Shown here: positions 14,403 through 22,496 of the stretch, piece by piece
Numbering within the stretch: the stretch's first letter is position 1
Layout of the letters: every line of letters starts with the position of its first letter
From: Bacteroidota bacterium
Lineage (GTDB): Bacteria; Bacteroidota; Bacteroidia; Cytophagales; Cyclobacteriaceae
Direction of reading: 5' to 3'
Assembly: GCA_003242315.1 (NCBI GenBank)
Contig: QGUY01000026.1
Span: 1-22,505, forward strand
Length of the DNA: 22,505 bases
Position numbers and translations under genes: made by a program
Notes under the pieces: generated by a model
Told to the model about the DNA's origin: nothing
The model's database searches: none
What the model saw: only the letters and a program-made list of their open reading frames with translations

Positions 14403-15490
14403 TGTACCGTCTTGGTAAAGAGCGCCCTGAGGGCCGTTGAAAGATAGTAAAACACGTATATAAAATCTAAGAGCATAACAGACCACGGGGGGAATTTGTC
14501 CCCAAGACGCCGCGAAGCGACAACAATCAATGCAATGAACAGCAGGAGTCTGCCGAGAAACACTATTATTAATAATGTAGGAACAGAAGGATACAGCACG
14601 AGCACCGCTGCAAACAATAGCCAAGTCAGTATGTGTGAAACATGAAATACGCCGAGAAGGAGGCGCGATCCGAGGCTATAGCGTCTGCCCGCGGACAAGT
14701 GTCGCATTTTTTGATAGAGATATTCCCGCCAGGTGCTTTTAGGCAGGGACCACACAAGCGACGAAGCACCCATTTGCACGCGCGTGTGGCCAGCGCGGGC
14801 ATTTCGATTTACCCACAAATCGTCATCCCCGCCAGTCACCGTCATGATTCCTTCAAACCCATTGGTGCTCGTAAAAAAGGATTTCCGGTAAGCAAGATTG
14901 CGGCCGACACCCATGTAAGGATAACCCAGGCGGGCCAATCCGAGATACTGTATACCGGTAAGCAACGTTTCAAACCGGATAAACGTATTGAGGAATCCCG
15001 AAGTTTTCACGTACGGTGAGTAACCAAGTACAATGGAAGTATCGCCTTCGAATGCGGTAACCATCGCGCGAGCCCATCCTCTTCCCGGCCGACAATCCGC
15101 GTCCGTCAGCAACAATATGTCGTGCTTCGCCGCCCCCATCCCCTGCAAGATGGCATACTTTTTACCATTGACTCCTTCCGGCACATTCGGCACATCCAAA
15201 TAGCGGACACTTTTGTTTGTTGCAACAACAGTCTCCAGGAAGGACCGACTGCCGTCGGTGGTACGGTCCAGTACGATAACAATCTCCAAATCCGGATGAT
15301 CCTGATTCAGAAGAAGGGGGAGCAGCCCTTTCAGATTGATCTCCTCATTGTGTGCACAGACAAGCACTGTTGCCGGTAACACACCGCCATGCTGTTTTTT
15401 GCCTCGTCTGGCAAATGCCCACAACAAAACCAGAAAATAAAAGATCTGGATCGACAGGACAGCCAGGAGGAGAAAGTGCGCAAATGACAA
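14390..15490 (-). CDS. Family 2 glycosyltransferase, membrane-bound
   Basis: A 366-residue processive-type GT2 enzyme. An N-terminal membrane helix is at 4-26. The GT-A domain follows: TVLVCAHNEEINLKGLLPLL at 41-60 (nucleotide binding), LLLTDADCRPGRG around 127-137 (the DxD metal site, D130-D132), TGGDDDLWVNRNA at 219-231 (acceptor/base region), and QKMRHLSAGRR at 260-270 in the place of the QxxRW motif. Three C-terminal helices lie at about 284-300, 303-326 and 336-355. It probably transfers a sugar to a lipid or polysaccharide at the inner membrane; donor and product are unknown. The start is TTG at 15490, because a stop lies just upstream and no ATG is near. A good promoter precedes it, and the sigma gene overlaps its end. 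Confidence 0.88.
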   Translation of the reverse strand: MSFAHFLLLAVLSIQIFYFLVLLWAFARRGKKQHGGVLPATVLVCAHNEEINLKGLLPLLLNQDHPDLEIVIVLDRTTDGSRSFLETVVATNKSVRYLDVPNVPEGVNGKKYAILQGMGAAKHDILLLTDADCRPGRGWARAMVTAFEGDTSIVLGYSPYVKTSGFLNTFIRFETLLTGIQYLGLARLGYPYMGVGRNLAYRKSFFTSTNGFEGIMTVTGGDDDLWVNRNARAGHTRVQMGASSLVWSLPKSTWREYLYQKMRHLSAGRRYSLGSRLLLGVFHVSHILTWLLFAAVLVLYPSVPTLLIIVFLGRLLLFIALIVVASRRLGDKFPPWSVMLLDFIYVFYYLSTALRALFTKTVQWTN

Positions 15491-15515
15491 CCTGATAATC
15501 AGCTACGTAACCGCC

Positions 15516-15547
15516 CAAAGGTACGATTTGGAACGGGACGGGACCAA
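15516..15547 (-). promoter_or_regulatory. Promoter of the glycosyltransferase-sigma-rsmG group
   Basis: On the minus strand, TACCTTTG (15523-15516) matches the Bacteroidota TAnnTTTG -7 element. A TTG at 15547-15545, 21 bases further upstream, fits the -33 element. The TTG start codon of the glycosyltransferase lies 25 bases downstream. Confidence 0.65.
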
Positions 15548-15609
15548 TCCTGCCGGTTACCGAAAACGAATGCGCTTGACAATGTGTTCGCACACAAGTA
15601 TTTTGTGTT

Positions 15610-15617
15610 CGTTAACG
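15610..15617. promoter_or_regulatory. Possible LacI operator
   Basis: CGTTAACG is an 8-bp palindrome 47 bases before the lacI start; GTGTTCG occurs twice nearby (15585-15591 and 15605-15611). LacI-family operators often have a central CG or AACG/CGTT core. The site is short, so this is only a suggestion. Confidence 0.3.
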
Positions 15618-15664
15618 GATCCACATTCCGGGGATGCGTGAACCAAATACCTAACCTAATACTT

Positions 15665-16747
15665 ATGGCCAACAGGAAGAATATCACGATCAAGGACATT
15701 GCGAGGATGTCGGGTGTATCCGCCGGAACGGTGGATCGAGTGTTGCATAATCGGGGCAGGGTTTCTGAAGAAGCCCTTAGGAAGGTGCTGGCCGTCCTGG
15801 ACCAGATCGACTACAAGCCAAACCTAATTGCCAGGACGTTGGGTTCTAAAAAGAACTATCGGATCGCGGTGCTGGTACCGGACCCCGAACAGGACCCCTA
15901 TTGGGAGCTTGTAGGTAAAGGGATTCAGCAGGCAGAAGCGGAGTGGCGTCAGTATGGAGTAACGGTTGAGCCATTCTTTTTCGACATGTTCGACAAGAAC
16001 TCCTACCATCTTGCAGCTGAAAAGGCTAATGAGTCAGGACCCGATGGTCTTCTCATCGCGCCCATCTTCTATCACGAGGCACTGCCGTTCTTTGATGTAT
16101 ATACCAAGGGGTCCATCCCTTATGTCCTCTTCAACACAAACATTCCGGAAGCGAATCCGCTGTGTTTTATCGGTCAGGACCTATATCAAAGCGGTCACGT
16201 AGGCGCCGAGCTGATGCACATTGGTCTGCAGGGCGACGCCTCGTTTGCCGTACTCCATATATATGAGGACATGCACAACGCCATCCACCTTCTGGAAAAG
16301 GAACGCGGCTTCCGCGACTACTTCCAGAAGTATAACGGCCAGTATGCGCATAACATCACTTCCTACGACCTCAGCAATCACAACGAGGAGGAAATGAGTG
16401 AGAAGGTACTTCGCATTCTCGACGATCCGATGCTGAAGGGCATATTCGCCAGCACCTCGTCGGGTACCTACATTGCCGCATCTCTTCTGGAAAAGCACGG
16501 GAAGAATGGCATCCGACTCGTGGGATACGACTTGCTGGAGAAGAACCTCGGTTTCATGCGCGCCGGTATCATCGACTTCCTCATCAACCAGAATCCGAAA
16601 CGGCAGGCATTCCTCGGCATCAGCCATCTTGCAAACCACCTGCTGTTCCGGAAAGCCACACCTCCGCTGAGCCTCTTCCCGCTCGAGGTCATCACGCCTC
16701 AAAACCTGGAGTCTTATCTCAATTCGGAACCAGCATTGGTTAAATAG
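15665..16747 (+). CDS. LacI-family transcriptional regulator
   Basis: A 360-residue LacI/GalR regulator. The N-terminal helix-turn-helix and hinge are at residues 6-55 (ITIKDIARMSGVSAGTVDRV, then LHNRGRVSEEALRKVLAVLD and YKPNLIARTL). The rest is a periplasmic-binding-protein-like sugar sensor (YRIAVLVPDPEQDPYWELVG, GPDGLLIAPIFYHEALPFFD, PYVLFNTNIPE, FIGQDLYQSGHVGAELM, GIFASTSSGTYIAASLLEKH, RLVGYDLLEKNLGFMRAG, INQNPKRQAFLGI). The frame is open back to 15584, but ATG at 15665 (MANRKNITIK) gives the family's normal N-terminus. No sugar transport or catabolism genes are adjacent, so its regulon lies elsewhere. Confidence 0.92.
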   Translation: MANRKNITIKDIARMSGVSAGTVDRVLHNRGRVSEEALRKVLAVLDQIDYKPNLIARTLGSKKNYRIAVLVPDPEQDPYWELVGKGIQQAEAEWRQYGVTVEPFFFDMFDKNSYHLAAEKANESGPDGLLIAPIFYHEALPFFDVYTKGSIPYVLFNTNIPEANPLCFIGQDLYQSGHVGAELMHIGLQGDASFAVLHIYEDMHNAIHLLEKERGFRDYFQKYNGQYAHNITSYDLSNHNEEEMSEKVLRILDDPMLKGIFASTSSGTYIAASLLEKHGKNGIRLVGYDLLEKNLGFMRAGIIDFLINQNPKRQAFLGISHLANHLLFRKATPPLSLFPLEVITPQNLESYLNSEPALVK

Positions 16748-16753
16748 TATTCC

Positions 16754-16819
16754 GCTTCGACGAACTCGGCCCCCGCCGGGTTCGTCGAAGCTAGATAGGT
16801 CCCTGAGCTTGTTGAAGGG
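16754..16819. repeat. REP-like palindromic element after lacI
   Basis: A 16-bp stem, GCTTCGACGAACTCGG at 16754-16769 against 16776-16791 (15 Watson-Crick pairs and one G-T), has a 6-base loop and starts 6 bases after the lacI stop. Nine bases later comes CCCTGAGCTTGTTGAAGGG (16801-16819), close to the CCCTGAGCTTGTCGAAGGG sequence that I recall as a common intergenic palindrome in many genomes. It may terminate lacI transcription; the doublet looks like a REP/BIME unit. Confidence 0.6.
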
Positions 16820-16853
16820 TACACTTAACGCGGCGGAAACGCACATACGCTCT

Positions 16854-16980
16854 ACAAACACGCAGACACCTCCATCTCGGCGCGCCCTCGGAAGCCAGAC
16901 TACATCCACACTGCGCATTATAATCATAACCGTAAAGCGGCCAACGCCTGCTTTACGGCAACACTTCAACACTTTAACAC
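16854..16980 (-). repeat. Octamer repeats and hairpin upstream of tgt
   Basis: Read on the minus strand: GTGTTAAA, GTGTTGAA, GTGTTGCC in a row (16980-16957), and GTGTCTGC, GTGTTTGT (16869-16854). Between them is a perfect 9-bp hairpin, CCGTAAAGC at 16930-16938 with GCTTTACGG at 16950-16958 and an 11-base loop, which ends inside the octamers. The 249-bp lacI-tgt gap therefore holds only repeats and the tgt promoter. Confidence 0.55.
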
Positions 16981-16988
16981 TATTTTTG
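16981..16988 (+). promoter_or_regulatory. Possible -7 element of tgt
   Basis: TATTTTTG fits TAnnTTTG and lies 8 bases before the tgt ATG at 16997, so the mRNA would be almost leaderless. No good -33 TTG is seen at the right distance, because the octamer repeat occupies that place. Confidence 0.35.
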
Positions 16989-16996
16989 GGGCGCCT

Positions 16997-18121
16997 ATGC
17001 GATTCGAACTCCTCACCACAGACCCCTCTGGCGCCCGCGCCGGCGTACTCCACACGCCGCACGGCGACATCCATACCCCGATCTTTATGCCCGTGGGAAC
17101 GGCTGGGGCCGTAAAGGCCGTACACCATCGCGAGCTTACGGATGCCATAGGCGCGGAAATCATCCTGGGTAACACCTATCACCTTTACCTGAGGCCCGGC
17201 ATGAGTATACTCGGCGCTGCGGGTGGGCTTCACAAGTTTTCGGGATGGAACCTGCCCATACTTACCGACAGCGGAGGATACCAGGTGTATTCCCTGGGAA
17301 GCTCGCGCAAGATCACGGAAGAAGGCGTAGTCTTCACTTCGCATATCGATGGCTCGCGGCACGTCTTCACTCCGGAGAATGTTATCGATATACAGCGCAC
17401 CATCGGCGCGGACATCATCATGGCGTTCGATGAATGTACGCCCTGGCCCTGCGACTACAACTACGCGCAGGACTCCATGCATCGCACCCATCGATGGCTT
17501 ACACGCTGTATAACGCAGATGAATGCAACATCGCCGCGATATGGATTCGACCAGGCTCTGTTCCCCATTGTTCAGGGAAGTACGTTTCCGGATCTGCGGA
17601 AACAGTCGGCCGAGTTTGTCGCCGCCCAGAATCAACCCGGCAATGCGATTGGAGGGCTATCGGTTGGTGAACCCGCCGAGGAAATGTATGCGATGACTCA
17701 ACTGGTATGCGGGATACTGCCGGCCGACAAGCCACGCTACCTGATGGGTGTGGGAACGCCGGAAAATATCCTGGAGTCGATCGCGCTGGGTGTAGACATG
17801 TTCGACTGCGTGATGCCGACGCGAAACGCGCGTAATGGTATGCTCTTCACAACGGAGGGGATCATAAACATCCGAAATGAAAAATGGAAGGACGATTTCT
17901 CCCCCATCGATCCGGCCCTTGGCGGCATCAGCGCAGTTCACACAAAAGCCTACCTGCGCCACCTGGTGATCAGCAAAGAAATTTTGGGCGCGCAAATTGC
18001 AAGCATTCACAACCTTACGTTCTACCTTTGGTTGGTGAAAACGGCCCGGCGTCACATCCTGGAAGGCACTTTTGCCACCTGGAAGGCGCAAATGGTGTCT
18101 AAGGTATCACAACGACTCTGA
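16997..18121 (+). CDS. tgt: tRNA-guanine(34) transglycosylase Tgt, zinc cysteines missing
   Basis: A 374-residue Tgt, which swaps guanine 34 in GUN-anticodon tRNAs for the queuine precursor preQ1. Catalytic residues are present: Asp91 in LTDSGGYQVYSLG and nucleophile Asp270 in VDMFDCVMPTRNARNG. The substrate pocket GGLSVGEP is at 219-226. The structural zinc site of the family is C-x-C-x2-C plus a later His; here the segment reads DPALGGISAVHTKAYLRHL (about 305-323), with Leu, Gly and Ala in place of the three cysteines, while His338 in ASIHNL remains. I recall similar losses in Tgt of other Bacteroidota but cannot confirm it. It is first in an operon with an LptF/G-type permease (9 bp) and an EamA gene. 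Confidence 0.95.
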   Translation: MRFELLTTDPSGARAGVLHTPHGDIHTPIFMPVGTAGAVKAVHHRELTDAIGAEIILGNTYHLYLRPGMSILGAAGGLHKFSGWNLPILTDSGGYQVYSLGSSRKITEEGVVFTSHIDGSRHVFTPENVIDIQRTIGADIIMAFDECTPWPCDYNYAQDSMHRTHRWLTRCITQMNATSPRYGFDQALFPIVQGSTFPDLRKQSAEFVAAQNQPGNAIGGLSVGEPAEEMYAMTQLVCGILPADKPRYLMGVGTPENILESIALGVDMFDCVMPTRNARNGMLFTTEGIINIRNEKWKDDFSPIDPALGGISAVHTKAYLRHLVISKEILGAQIASIHNLTFYLWLVKTARRHILEGTFATWKAQMVSKVSQRL

Positions 18122-18130
18122 TTCAGTGCC

Positions 18131-19276
18131 TTGAAGCTGCTGGACAAATATATTCTCAAGCGTTTCCTCAGCACATTTGTGTTTGTGGTACTTATTCTAT
18201 TGTCCATCGTGACAGTCATCGACATCACGGAAAAGATGGACAAATACGCGCGGAACAATCTTTCCGCATTGGAAATCCTGGGGTACTACAAAGACTACAT
18301 TCCCTGGATCGGCAGTCTCATCACACCGATAACGATCTTCATCGCGACGGTGTACGTCTGTTCGCGCATGGCTGCGCACACAGAGATCATCGCCATGCTC
18401 AGCTCCGGCATCAGTTTCAAACGAACATTGGTGCCCTATTTTATCGGAGCTACACTGGTTGCCATCATAAGTTTCATACTCAACGGCTGGATTATTCCCA
18501 ACTCGAACAAGACCAGGCTTGCTTTTGAATTGCAATACCTGCAAAACAAGTATTACTTCAACCAGCGCAATGTACATATCCAGGTGGAGCCGGAGACGTA
18601 CATGTACATGCAGAGCTACCAGAACAACACCCGCACGGGTTATCACTTCACACTGGAGCGCTTCAACAACAACAGGCTGATAGAAAAACTCACCGCTAAC
18701 CGAATTACCTGGGATTCACTTAAACAGAAATGGACGCTCTATGAGTGGAAGTTGAAGCAGGTGGACTCGGTATTCGAGGCTTCGGCCAGGAAAAAGGCGG
18801 GCGGCGCGGAAGGTACGATACCTGCGACGACGGTCAGTCGGCGCGCTGCTGTCGAAACAAGCGGAAAAACACTGGATACTGCGCTTATCATTCATCCGCA
18901 GGAGTTCGAAAGCGACTACAGGAAGTATGACGGCATGACGCTGGATGAACTCGATGACTATATCAAGACACTTCGCGCACGCGGATCAGCAGGGGTTGAA
19001 GTGTATGAGGTAGAGAAGTATACGCGTTATGCGCATACCTTCACGATTTTTATTCTTGTCTTCATGGGGGTAATTGTGTCCTCGCGCAAAAGTCGCGGCG
19101 GTACCGGGCTTCAGATCGCGCTGGGTTTCCTCCTGTCGTTCATCTTCATCATCTTCTTTATGTTATTCCGAACGTTTGCCGAAACGGGCTCCCTGCCACC
19201 GCAAATTTCAGTATGGATTCCTAATATCATCTTCGGAATCATCGCACTGGCCATGTACAAGTACGTACCGCGCTGA
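18131..19276 (+). CDS. LptF/LptG-family permease (YjgP/YjgQ)
   Basis: A 381-residue permease of the LptB2FG lipopolysaccharide exporter, which lifts LPS from the inner membrane to the LptA/C bridge. N-terminal helices are at 10-31, 55-80 and 100-123 (LLDKYILKRFLSTFVFVVLI is the typical family start). A periplasmic beta domain covers about 125-290 and contains a low-complexity stretch at about 215-250. C-terminal helices are at 305-326, 335-353 and 358-377. The start is TTG at 18131, 9 bp after tgt; the first ATG would remove the first membrane helix. The stop overlaps the next start by one base (TGATG). LptF and LptG cannot be told apart here, so I give no symbol; the partner must be elsewhere in the genome. 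Confidence 0.9.
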   Translation: MKLLDKYILKRFLSTFVFVVLILLSIVTVIDITEKMDKYARNNLSALEILGYYKDYIPWIGSLITPITIFIATVYVCSRMAAHTEIIAMLSSGISFKRTLVPYFIGATLVAIISFILNGWIIPNSNKTRLAFELQYLQNKYYFNQRNVHIQVEPETYMYMQSYQNNTRTGYHFTLERFNNNRLIEKLTANRITWDSLKQKWTLYEWKLKQVDSVFEASARKKAGGAEGTIPATTVSRRAAVETSGKTLDTALIIHPQEFESDYRKYDGMTLDELDDYIKTLRARGSAGVEVYEVEKYTRYAHTFTIFILVFMGVIVSSRKSRGGTGLQIALGFLLSFIFIIFFMLFRTFAETGSLPPQISVWIPNIIFGIIALAMYKYVPR

Positions 19277-20178
19277 TGATTACCGCCGGCGATTATTTCA
19301 AGCTGCACTTCGTGGTGTTTCTGTGGGGCTTTACGGCCATTCTCGGAAAGCTCATCACACTGCCGCCCGTTGAAATGATCCTTTTTCGAACTACATTGGC
19401 AACGATAGGGCTCGCTGTCGTGATGTTATTCCGGAAATCTGATTTCAGGGTATCCGGAAAAGACGTTCCCGGCCTTTTCCTGACGGGTGCCATCATCGCT
19501 GCGCACTGGATCGCTTTCTTCGGTTCAGCGCGCATGGCCAATGTTTCGATAAGCCTTGCGGGATTTGCGACTGCTTCCCTTTGGACTGCCATCATGGAAC
19601 CGCTGTCGCGGGGAAAGAGCATCAAAGGATTTGAAGTGTTTCTCGGATTGTGCGTCATCGCGGGGATTGTCATCATTTTTTCCTTTGATGACGGTCATCG
19701 TGCAGGCTTTCTTGTTGCCATTCTTTCGGGCTTTCTGGCGTCACTCTTTGCAGTTATTAACGCGCGCTACACCGAGCGCATAGCCGTAGGTGCTATCACA
19801 TTGTACGAAATGGCGGGCGCCGCATTTTCCATTGCAGTATTTCTTCCGTTTTACAGCCGGTATTGGGTCGAAGACGGAGCGCTGAAGCTTGTACCTACAA
19901 TTCCCGATTGGGTGTATCTGATCATCCTGTCCGGCGTTTGCACCGTGTTTGCCTTCGTGGTGATGTTAAGGCTTATGCGAAAAATACCCGTGTTCTTCAT
20001 TCAACTTACTATCAACCTGGAACCGGTATACGGAATTCTGATGGCGCTGATCGTCTTTCGCGAGAGTGAGCGAATGGATGTGCGTTTTTACATCGGGACA
20101 TTCATCATCATCAGTTCGATTATCGCCTATCCATATCTGAGGAGGCGGTACGGCGGTTCACTTACTTCCCAGCGATAG
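19276..20178 (+). CDS. EamA/DMT-family transporter
   Basis: A 300-residue inner-membrane protein with ten predicted helices in two EamA repeats. The first repeat is LHFVVFLWGFTAILGKLITL, then PVEMILFRTTLATIGLAVVM and the AHWIAFFGSARMANVSISLA helix. The second begins near GFLVAILSGFLASLFAVINA and ends with LTINLEPVYGILMALIVFRE, the typical 'EPv...l.a.l.lgE' segment. These proteins export or exchange metabolites such as amino acids or nucleosides; the substrate is not predictable. Its ATG overlaps the permease stop (TGATG), so it is translationally coupled. Its last 21 bp overlap the convergent ispE end. Confidence 0.9.
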   Translation: MITAGDYFKLHFVVFLWGFTAILGKLITLPPVEMILFRTTLATIGLAVVMLFRKSDFRVSGKDVPGLFLTGAIIAAHWIAFFGSARMANVSISLAGFATASLWTAIMEPLSRGKSIKGFEVFLGLCVIAGIVIIFSFDDGHRAGFLVAILSGFLASLFAVINARYTERIAVGAITLYEMAGAAFSIAVFLPFYSRYWVEDGALKLVPTIPDWVYLIILSGVCTVFAFVVMLRLMRKIPVFFIQLTINLEPVYGILMALIVFRESERMDVRFYIGTFIIISSIIAYPYLRRRYGGSLTSQR

Positions 20179-20982
20179 GAATCCGCTCCAGTGCGGGTAG
20201 CGGGAAAGCGATGCGGGCAGTTCCACCGGTCTGTCAAAGATGCCATATACTGCGGATCCCGAACCGCTCATCGCCGCGTACTCGGCACCGTAGTCGTACA
20301 TCTCCATCTTGACCCGACCAATCACCGGATGGGTTTGTATCACTGACTTCTCGAAATCGTTGACCAAGTAATGTTTCCATTGATTTACCGGCACGGTCGA
20401 CACCATATCCGCGCAACCGCGCTCTGGCATGACAGGCACAACGCCACCATAAGCGGCCGCAGTTGAAATGTGAACATCGGGCACCACGATGACCAGAAAC
20501 TTATTCGTGATAGGCACTGCGATTTCCTGCAGAATCTCGCCCCTTCCCTTTCCTACCGCAGGCTTTTCGTAGACAAAGAATGGGCAGTCGCTTCCGAGAA
20601 GCGACGCATAGTGCAAAAGTTTCTCTTTGCCAAGCTTGAGTTCGAATACGGCATCCAGCAGCTTCAGCGTGTGGGCCGCATCGGAAGACCCTCCGCCGAG
20701 TCCCGCTCCCATAGGGATCGCTTTGTGCAGGTGCATGGATACGGGACCGATCCCGTGTTTTTCCTTCAGGAGCTCATATGCCTTAACGCACAGATTCTGA
20801 TCGGACGCACCTGCGACAGGCAGGCCGCTGAGTGTGAAGCTAAAGGATTCGCTTCTGACAACTTCAAGTGCGTCCGTCCATGGCACGGGACAGAACACCG
20901 TCTCGATGTCGTGATAACCATCGTCGCGTTTCCGGATGACGTTCAGCCCCAGGTTGATCTTGCAGGGCGGAAAGGCGATCAT
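20158..20982 (-). CDS. ispE: 4-diphosphocytidyl-2-C-methyl-D-erythritol kinase IspE
   Basis: A 274-residue GHMP kinase of the MEP isoprenoid pathway; it phosphorylates the 2-hydroxyl of CDP-methylerythritol with ATP. The N-terminus has PPCKINLGLNV with the conserved Lys8. The ATP loop PMGAGLGGGSSDAA is at 90-103, the catalytic Asp132 lies in LLGSDCPFF, and the third GHMP motif MSGSGSAVYGIF is near 239-250. Length is normal. It lies 24 bp behind fabI on the same strand, almost certainly in one transcript, and its end overlaps the convergent EamA gene by 21 bp with no terminator between them. Confidence 0.96.
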   Translation of the reverse strand: MIAFPPCKINLGLNVIRKRDDGYHDIETVFCPVPWTDALEVVRSESFSFTLSGLPVAGASDQNLCVKAYELLKEKHGIGPVSMHLHKAIPMGAGLGGGSSDAAHTLKLLDAVFELKLGKEKLLHYASLLGSDCPFFVYEKPAVGKGRGEILQEIAVPITNKFLVIVVPDVHISTAAAYGGVVPVMPERGCADMVSTVPVNQWKHYLVNDFEKSVIQTHPVIGRVKMEMYDYGAEYAAMSGSGSAVYGIFDRPVELPASLSRYPHWSGFLSLGSK

Positions 20983-21006
20983 ATCATGAAGTCTTGACGG
21001 CGAGAC

Positions 21007-21819
21007 TCAGCGCGAAATCTTGGCAATCACTTCGTCGCTGATACCCGTTGTCGAGAACCCGCCGTCGTGCATGAGGTTTTGCATGGTTACCATGCGGGTG
21101 AGGTCTGAGAACATCACGACGATGTAGTTGGCGCAGTCATCAGCGCTGGCATTGCCAAGTGGCGACATCATGTCGGCATAGTCGAAGAATGCATCAAAGC
21201 CGGATATTCCTGTTCCCGCCGTGGTTTTTGTCGGCGATTGGGAGATGGTGTTTACACGAACTTTGAGTTTCTTACCGAATCGATAGCCATAGCTGCGGGC
21301 GACAGACTCCAGCACGGCTTTGGCCTGGGCCATGTCGGAGTAATCCGGGAATGTGCGTTGCGCGGCGATATAGGATAGTGCTACGATGGAGCCCCATTCG
21401 TTCATTGCTTCAGTTTTTTCAGCAGCCTGCATGACTTTGTGAAACGATACCCCGGATATATCCAGCGTCTTAAGGAACCAGTCGTAGTTGAGGTCGCCAT
21501 AGTCCTTGCCCTTACGCACATTGGGACTCATGCCTATGGAGTGCAGTACGAAGTCGATCTTGCCTCCGAGGATTTCCATCGAACGGGTGAACAGGTTTAT
21601 GAGGTCTTGCTCCACTGTCGCGTCCGCGGGTATGACTTCCGTTTCACATTGGCGGGCCAGTTCGTTGATCTTACCCATGCGCATCGCAACGGGTGCGTTG
21701 GTAAGGACGAACTTGCCACCTTCTTCCTTAACCTTCAAAGCCGTTTTCCAGGCAATAGAATTCTCGTCGAGGGCTCCAAAGATGATTCCCTTCTTGCCCT
21801 TCAGCAGGTCATAAGCCAT
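21007..21819 (-). CDS. fabI: Enoyl-[acyl-carrier-protein] reductase FabI
   Basis: A 270-residue enoyl-ACP reductase of type II fatty acid synthesis; it reduces the enoyl-ACP double bond with NADH or NADPH. The nucleotide-binding start GKKGIIFGALDENSIAW is at 9-25. The catalytic residues are Tyr150 (ALSY), Tyr160 and Lys167 in YSDMAQAK, the Y-x6-K pattern typical of FabI. The substrate loop ISQSPTKTTAGTGI follows. The IDFVLHSIGMS strand and NYDW segment match the Bacteroidota form. It heads the fabI-ispE pair and is divergent from the membrane protein gene, with 128 bp between them in which I see no convincing promoter motif. Confidence 0.96.
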   Translation of the reverse strand: MAYDLLKGKKGIIFGALDENSIAWKTALKVKEEGGKFVLTNAPVAMRMGKINELARQCETEVIPADATVEQDLINLFTRSMEILGGKIDFVLHSIGMSPNVRKGKDYGDLNYDWFLKTLDISGVSFHKVMQAAEKTEAMNEWGSIVALSYIAAQRTFPDYSDMAQAKAVLESVARSYGYRFGKKLKVRVNTISQSPTKTTAGTGISGFDAFFDYADMMSPLGNASADDCANYIVVMFSDLTRMVTMQNLMHDGGFSTTGISDEVIAKISR

Positions 21820-21947
21820 AGTATGATTATTCGCTTTATGGGTGAAATATTACAATCGTACTGAAATGAAACAACCGATGCCCTTTTCAATCGATTTCGT
21901 GCAATAAAATTAATATATTTATTAAACCAAAACGTGTTAAAGCTGCT

Positions 21948-22496
21948 ATGGAAAGGTCCATAATTTTTTTCGACTTATGGGATGCAGTGATGCGTTCCTG
22001 TGCGTATGTCGCCCTGGCCACCAGCATTGCGCTGATTGTGTATTATGAGATCAAGGTCTCGAGAATCAAGGACCTTAAAGAGAAATATGATTACATCAAC
22101 CTTCATGAGATTCGGTATTTCTGGTCAGCAATTGTGATGCTCATCATAGCATCCGGATTGTTTGTCAATTCCATCGGCACCATTACCATCGCCCGCGATT
22201 CCATGCTATGGTTCTATGTGAGAATTTTCGCCACGGTTAGCCTGAGCATCATCGCGTATTTTGTCTTCTTCGGCATGATCCGTGTTTATTATCCCGGCAA
22301 CGTGGAGAAGCGTCTTCAGCGCCTTCGTGAGACGCCGCGAATATCGCCATCGGGCAATGTAATGCGCAAGCTCAGTGAAGCTGAAGAAGATGCCCACCTT
22401 GACCCCGGGCAAATCGAAGACGAAGCGATTCACTCCATCGACTACGATGTTTGGATTGATGACGAAACGGGTTTCCCACGAATAGAAAAATATTGA
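21948..22496 (+). CDS. Three-helix membrane protein with acidic C-terminal tail, unknown function
   Basis: A 182-residue protein. Membrane helices are at about 15-34, 57-78 and 87-111. A charged loop (KVSRIKDLKEKYDYI) joins the first two. The soluble tail, about 115-182, has PRISPSGNVMRKLSEAEEDA, then HLDPGQIEDEAIHSIDYDVW and ends in TGFPRIEKY. This tail looks strongly conserved in type, and I recall similar endings in Bacteroidota membrane proteins near respiratory genes, but I cannot name the family. It starts with ATG at 21948 and is divergent from fabI. The frame is complete; the window ends 9 bases later. Confidence 0.75.
   Translation: MERSIIFFDLWDAVMRSCAYVALATSIALIVYYEIKVSRIKDLKEKYDYINLHEIRYFWSAIVMLIIASGLFVNSIGTITIARDSMLWFYVRIFATVSLSIIAYFVFFGMIRVYYPGNVEKRLQRLRETPRISPSGNVMRKLSEAEEDAHLDPGQIEDEAIHSIDYDVWIDDETGFPRIEKY

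Noticed and set aside
14403..14624. A longer start for the RpoE-like sigma factor (277 residues)
   Set aside because: The extra 74 residues lie inside the glycosyltransferase gene in another frame and match no sigma region.
15584..15664. A longer start for the LacI regulator
   Set aside because: The family begins just before the helix-turn-helix, which fits ATG at 15665; the extension covers the promoter region and the CGTTAACG palindrome.
16930..16996. A preQ1 riboswitch before tgt
   Set aside because: There is a hairpin, but no A-rich tail that could pair with its loop as in preQ1-I, and the downstream part is octamer repeat.
16181..17635. A 484-residue open frame on the minus strand across lacI and tgt
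   Set aside because: It runs opposite two clear genes, has no recognisable domain, and is rich in the residues expected of an antisense shadow.
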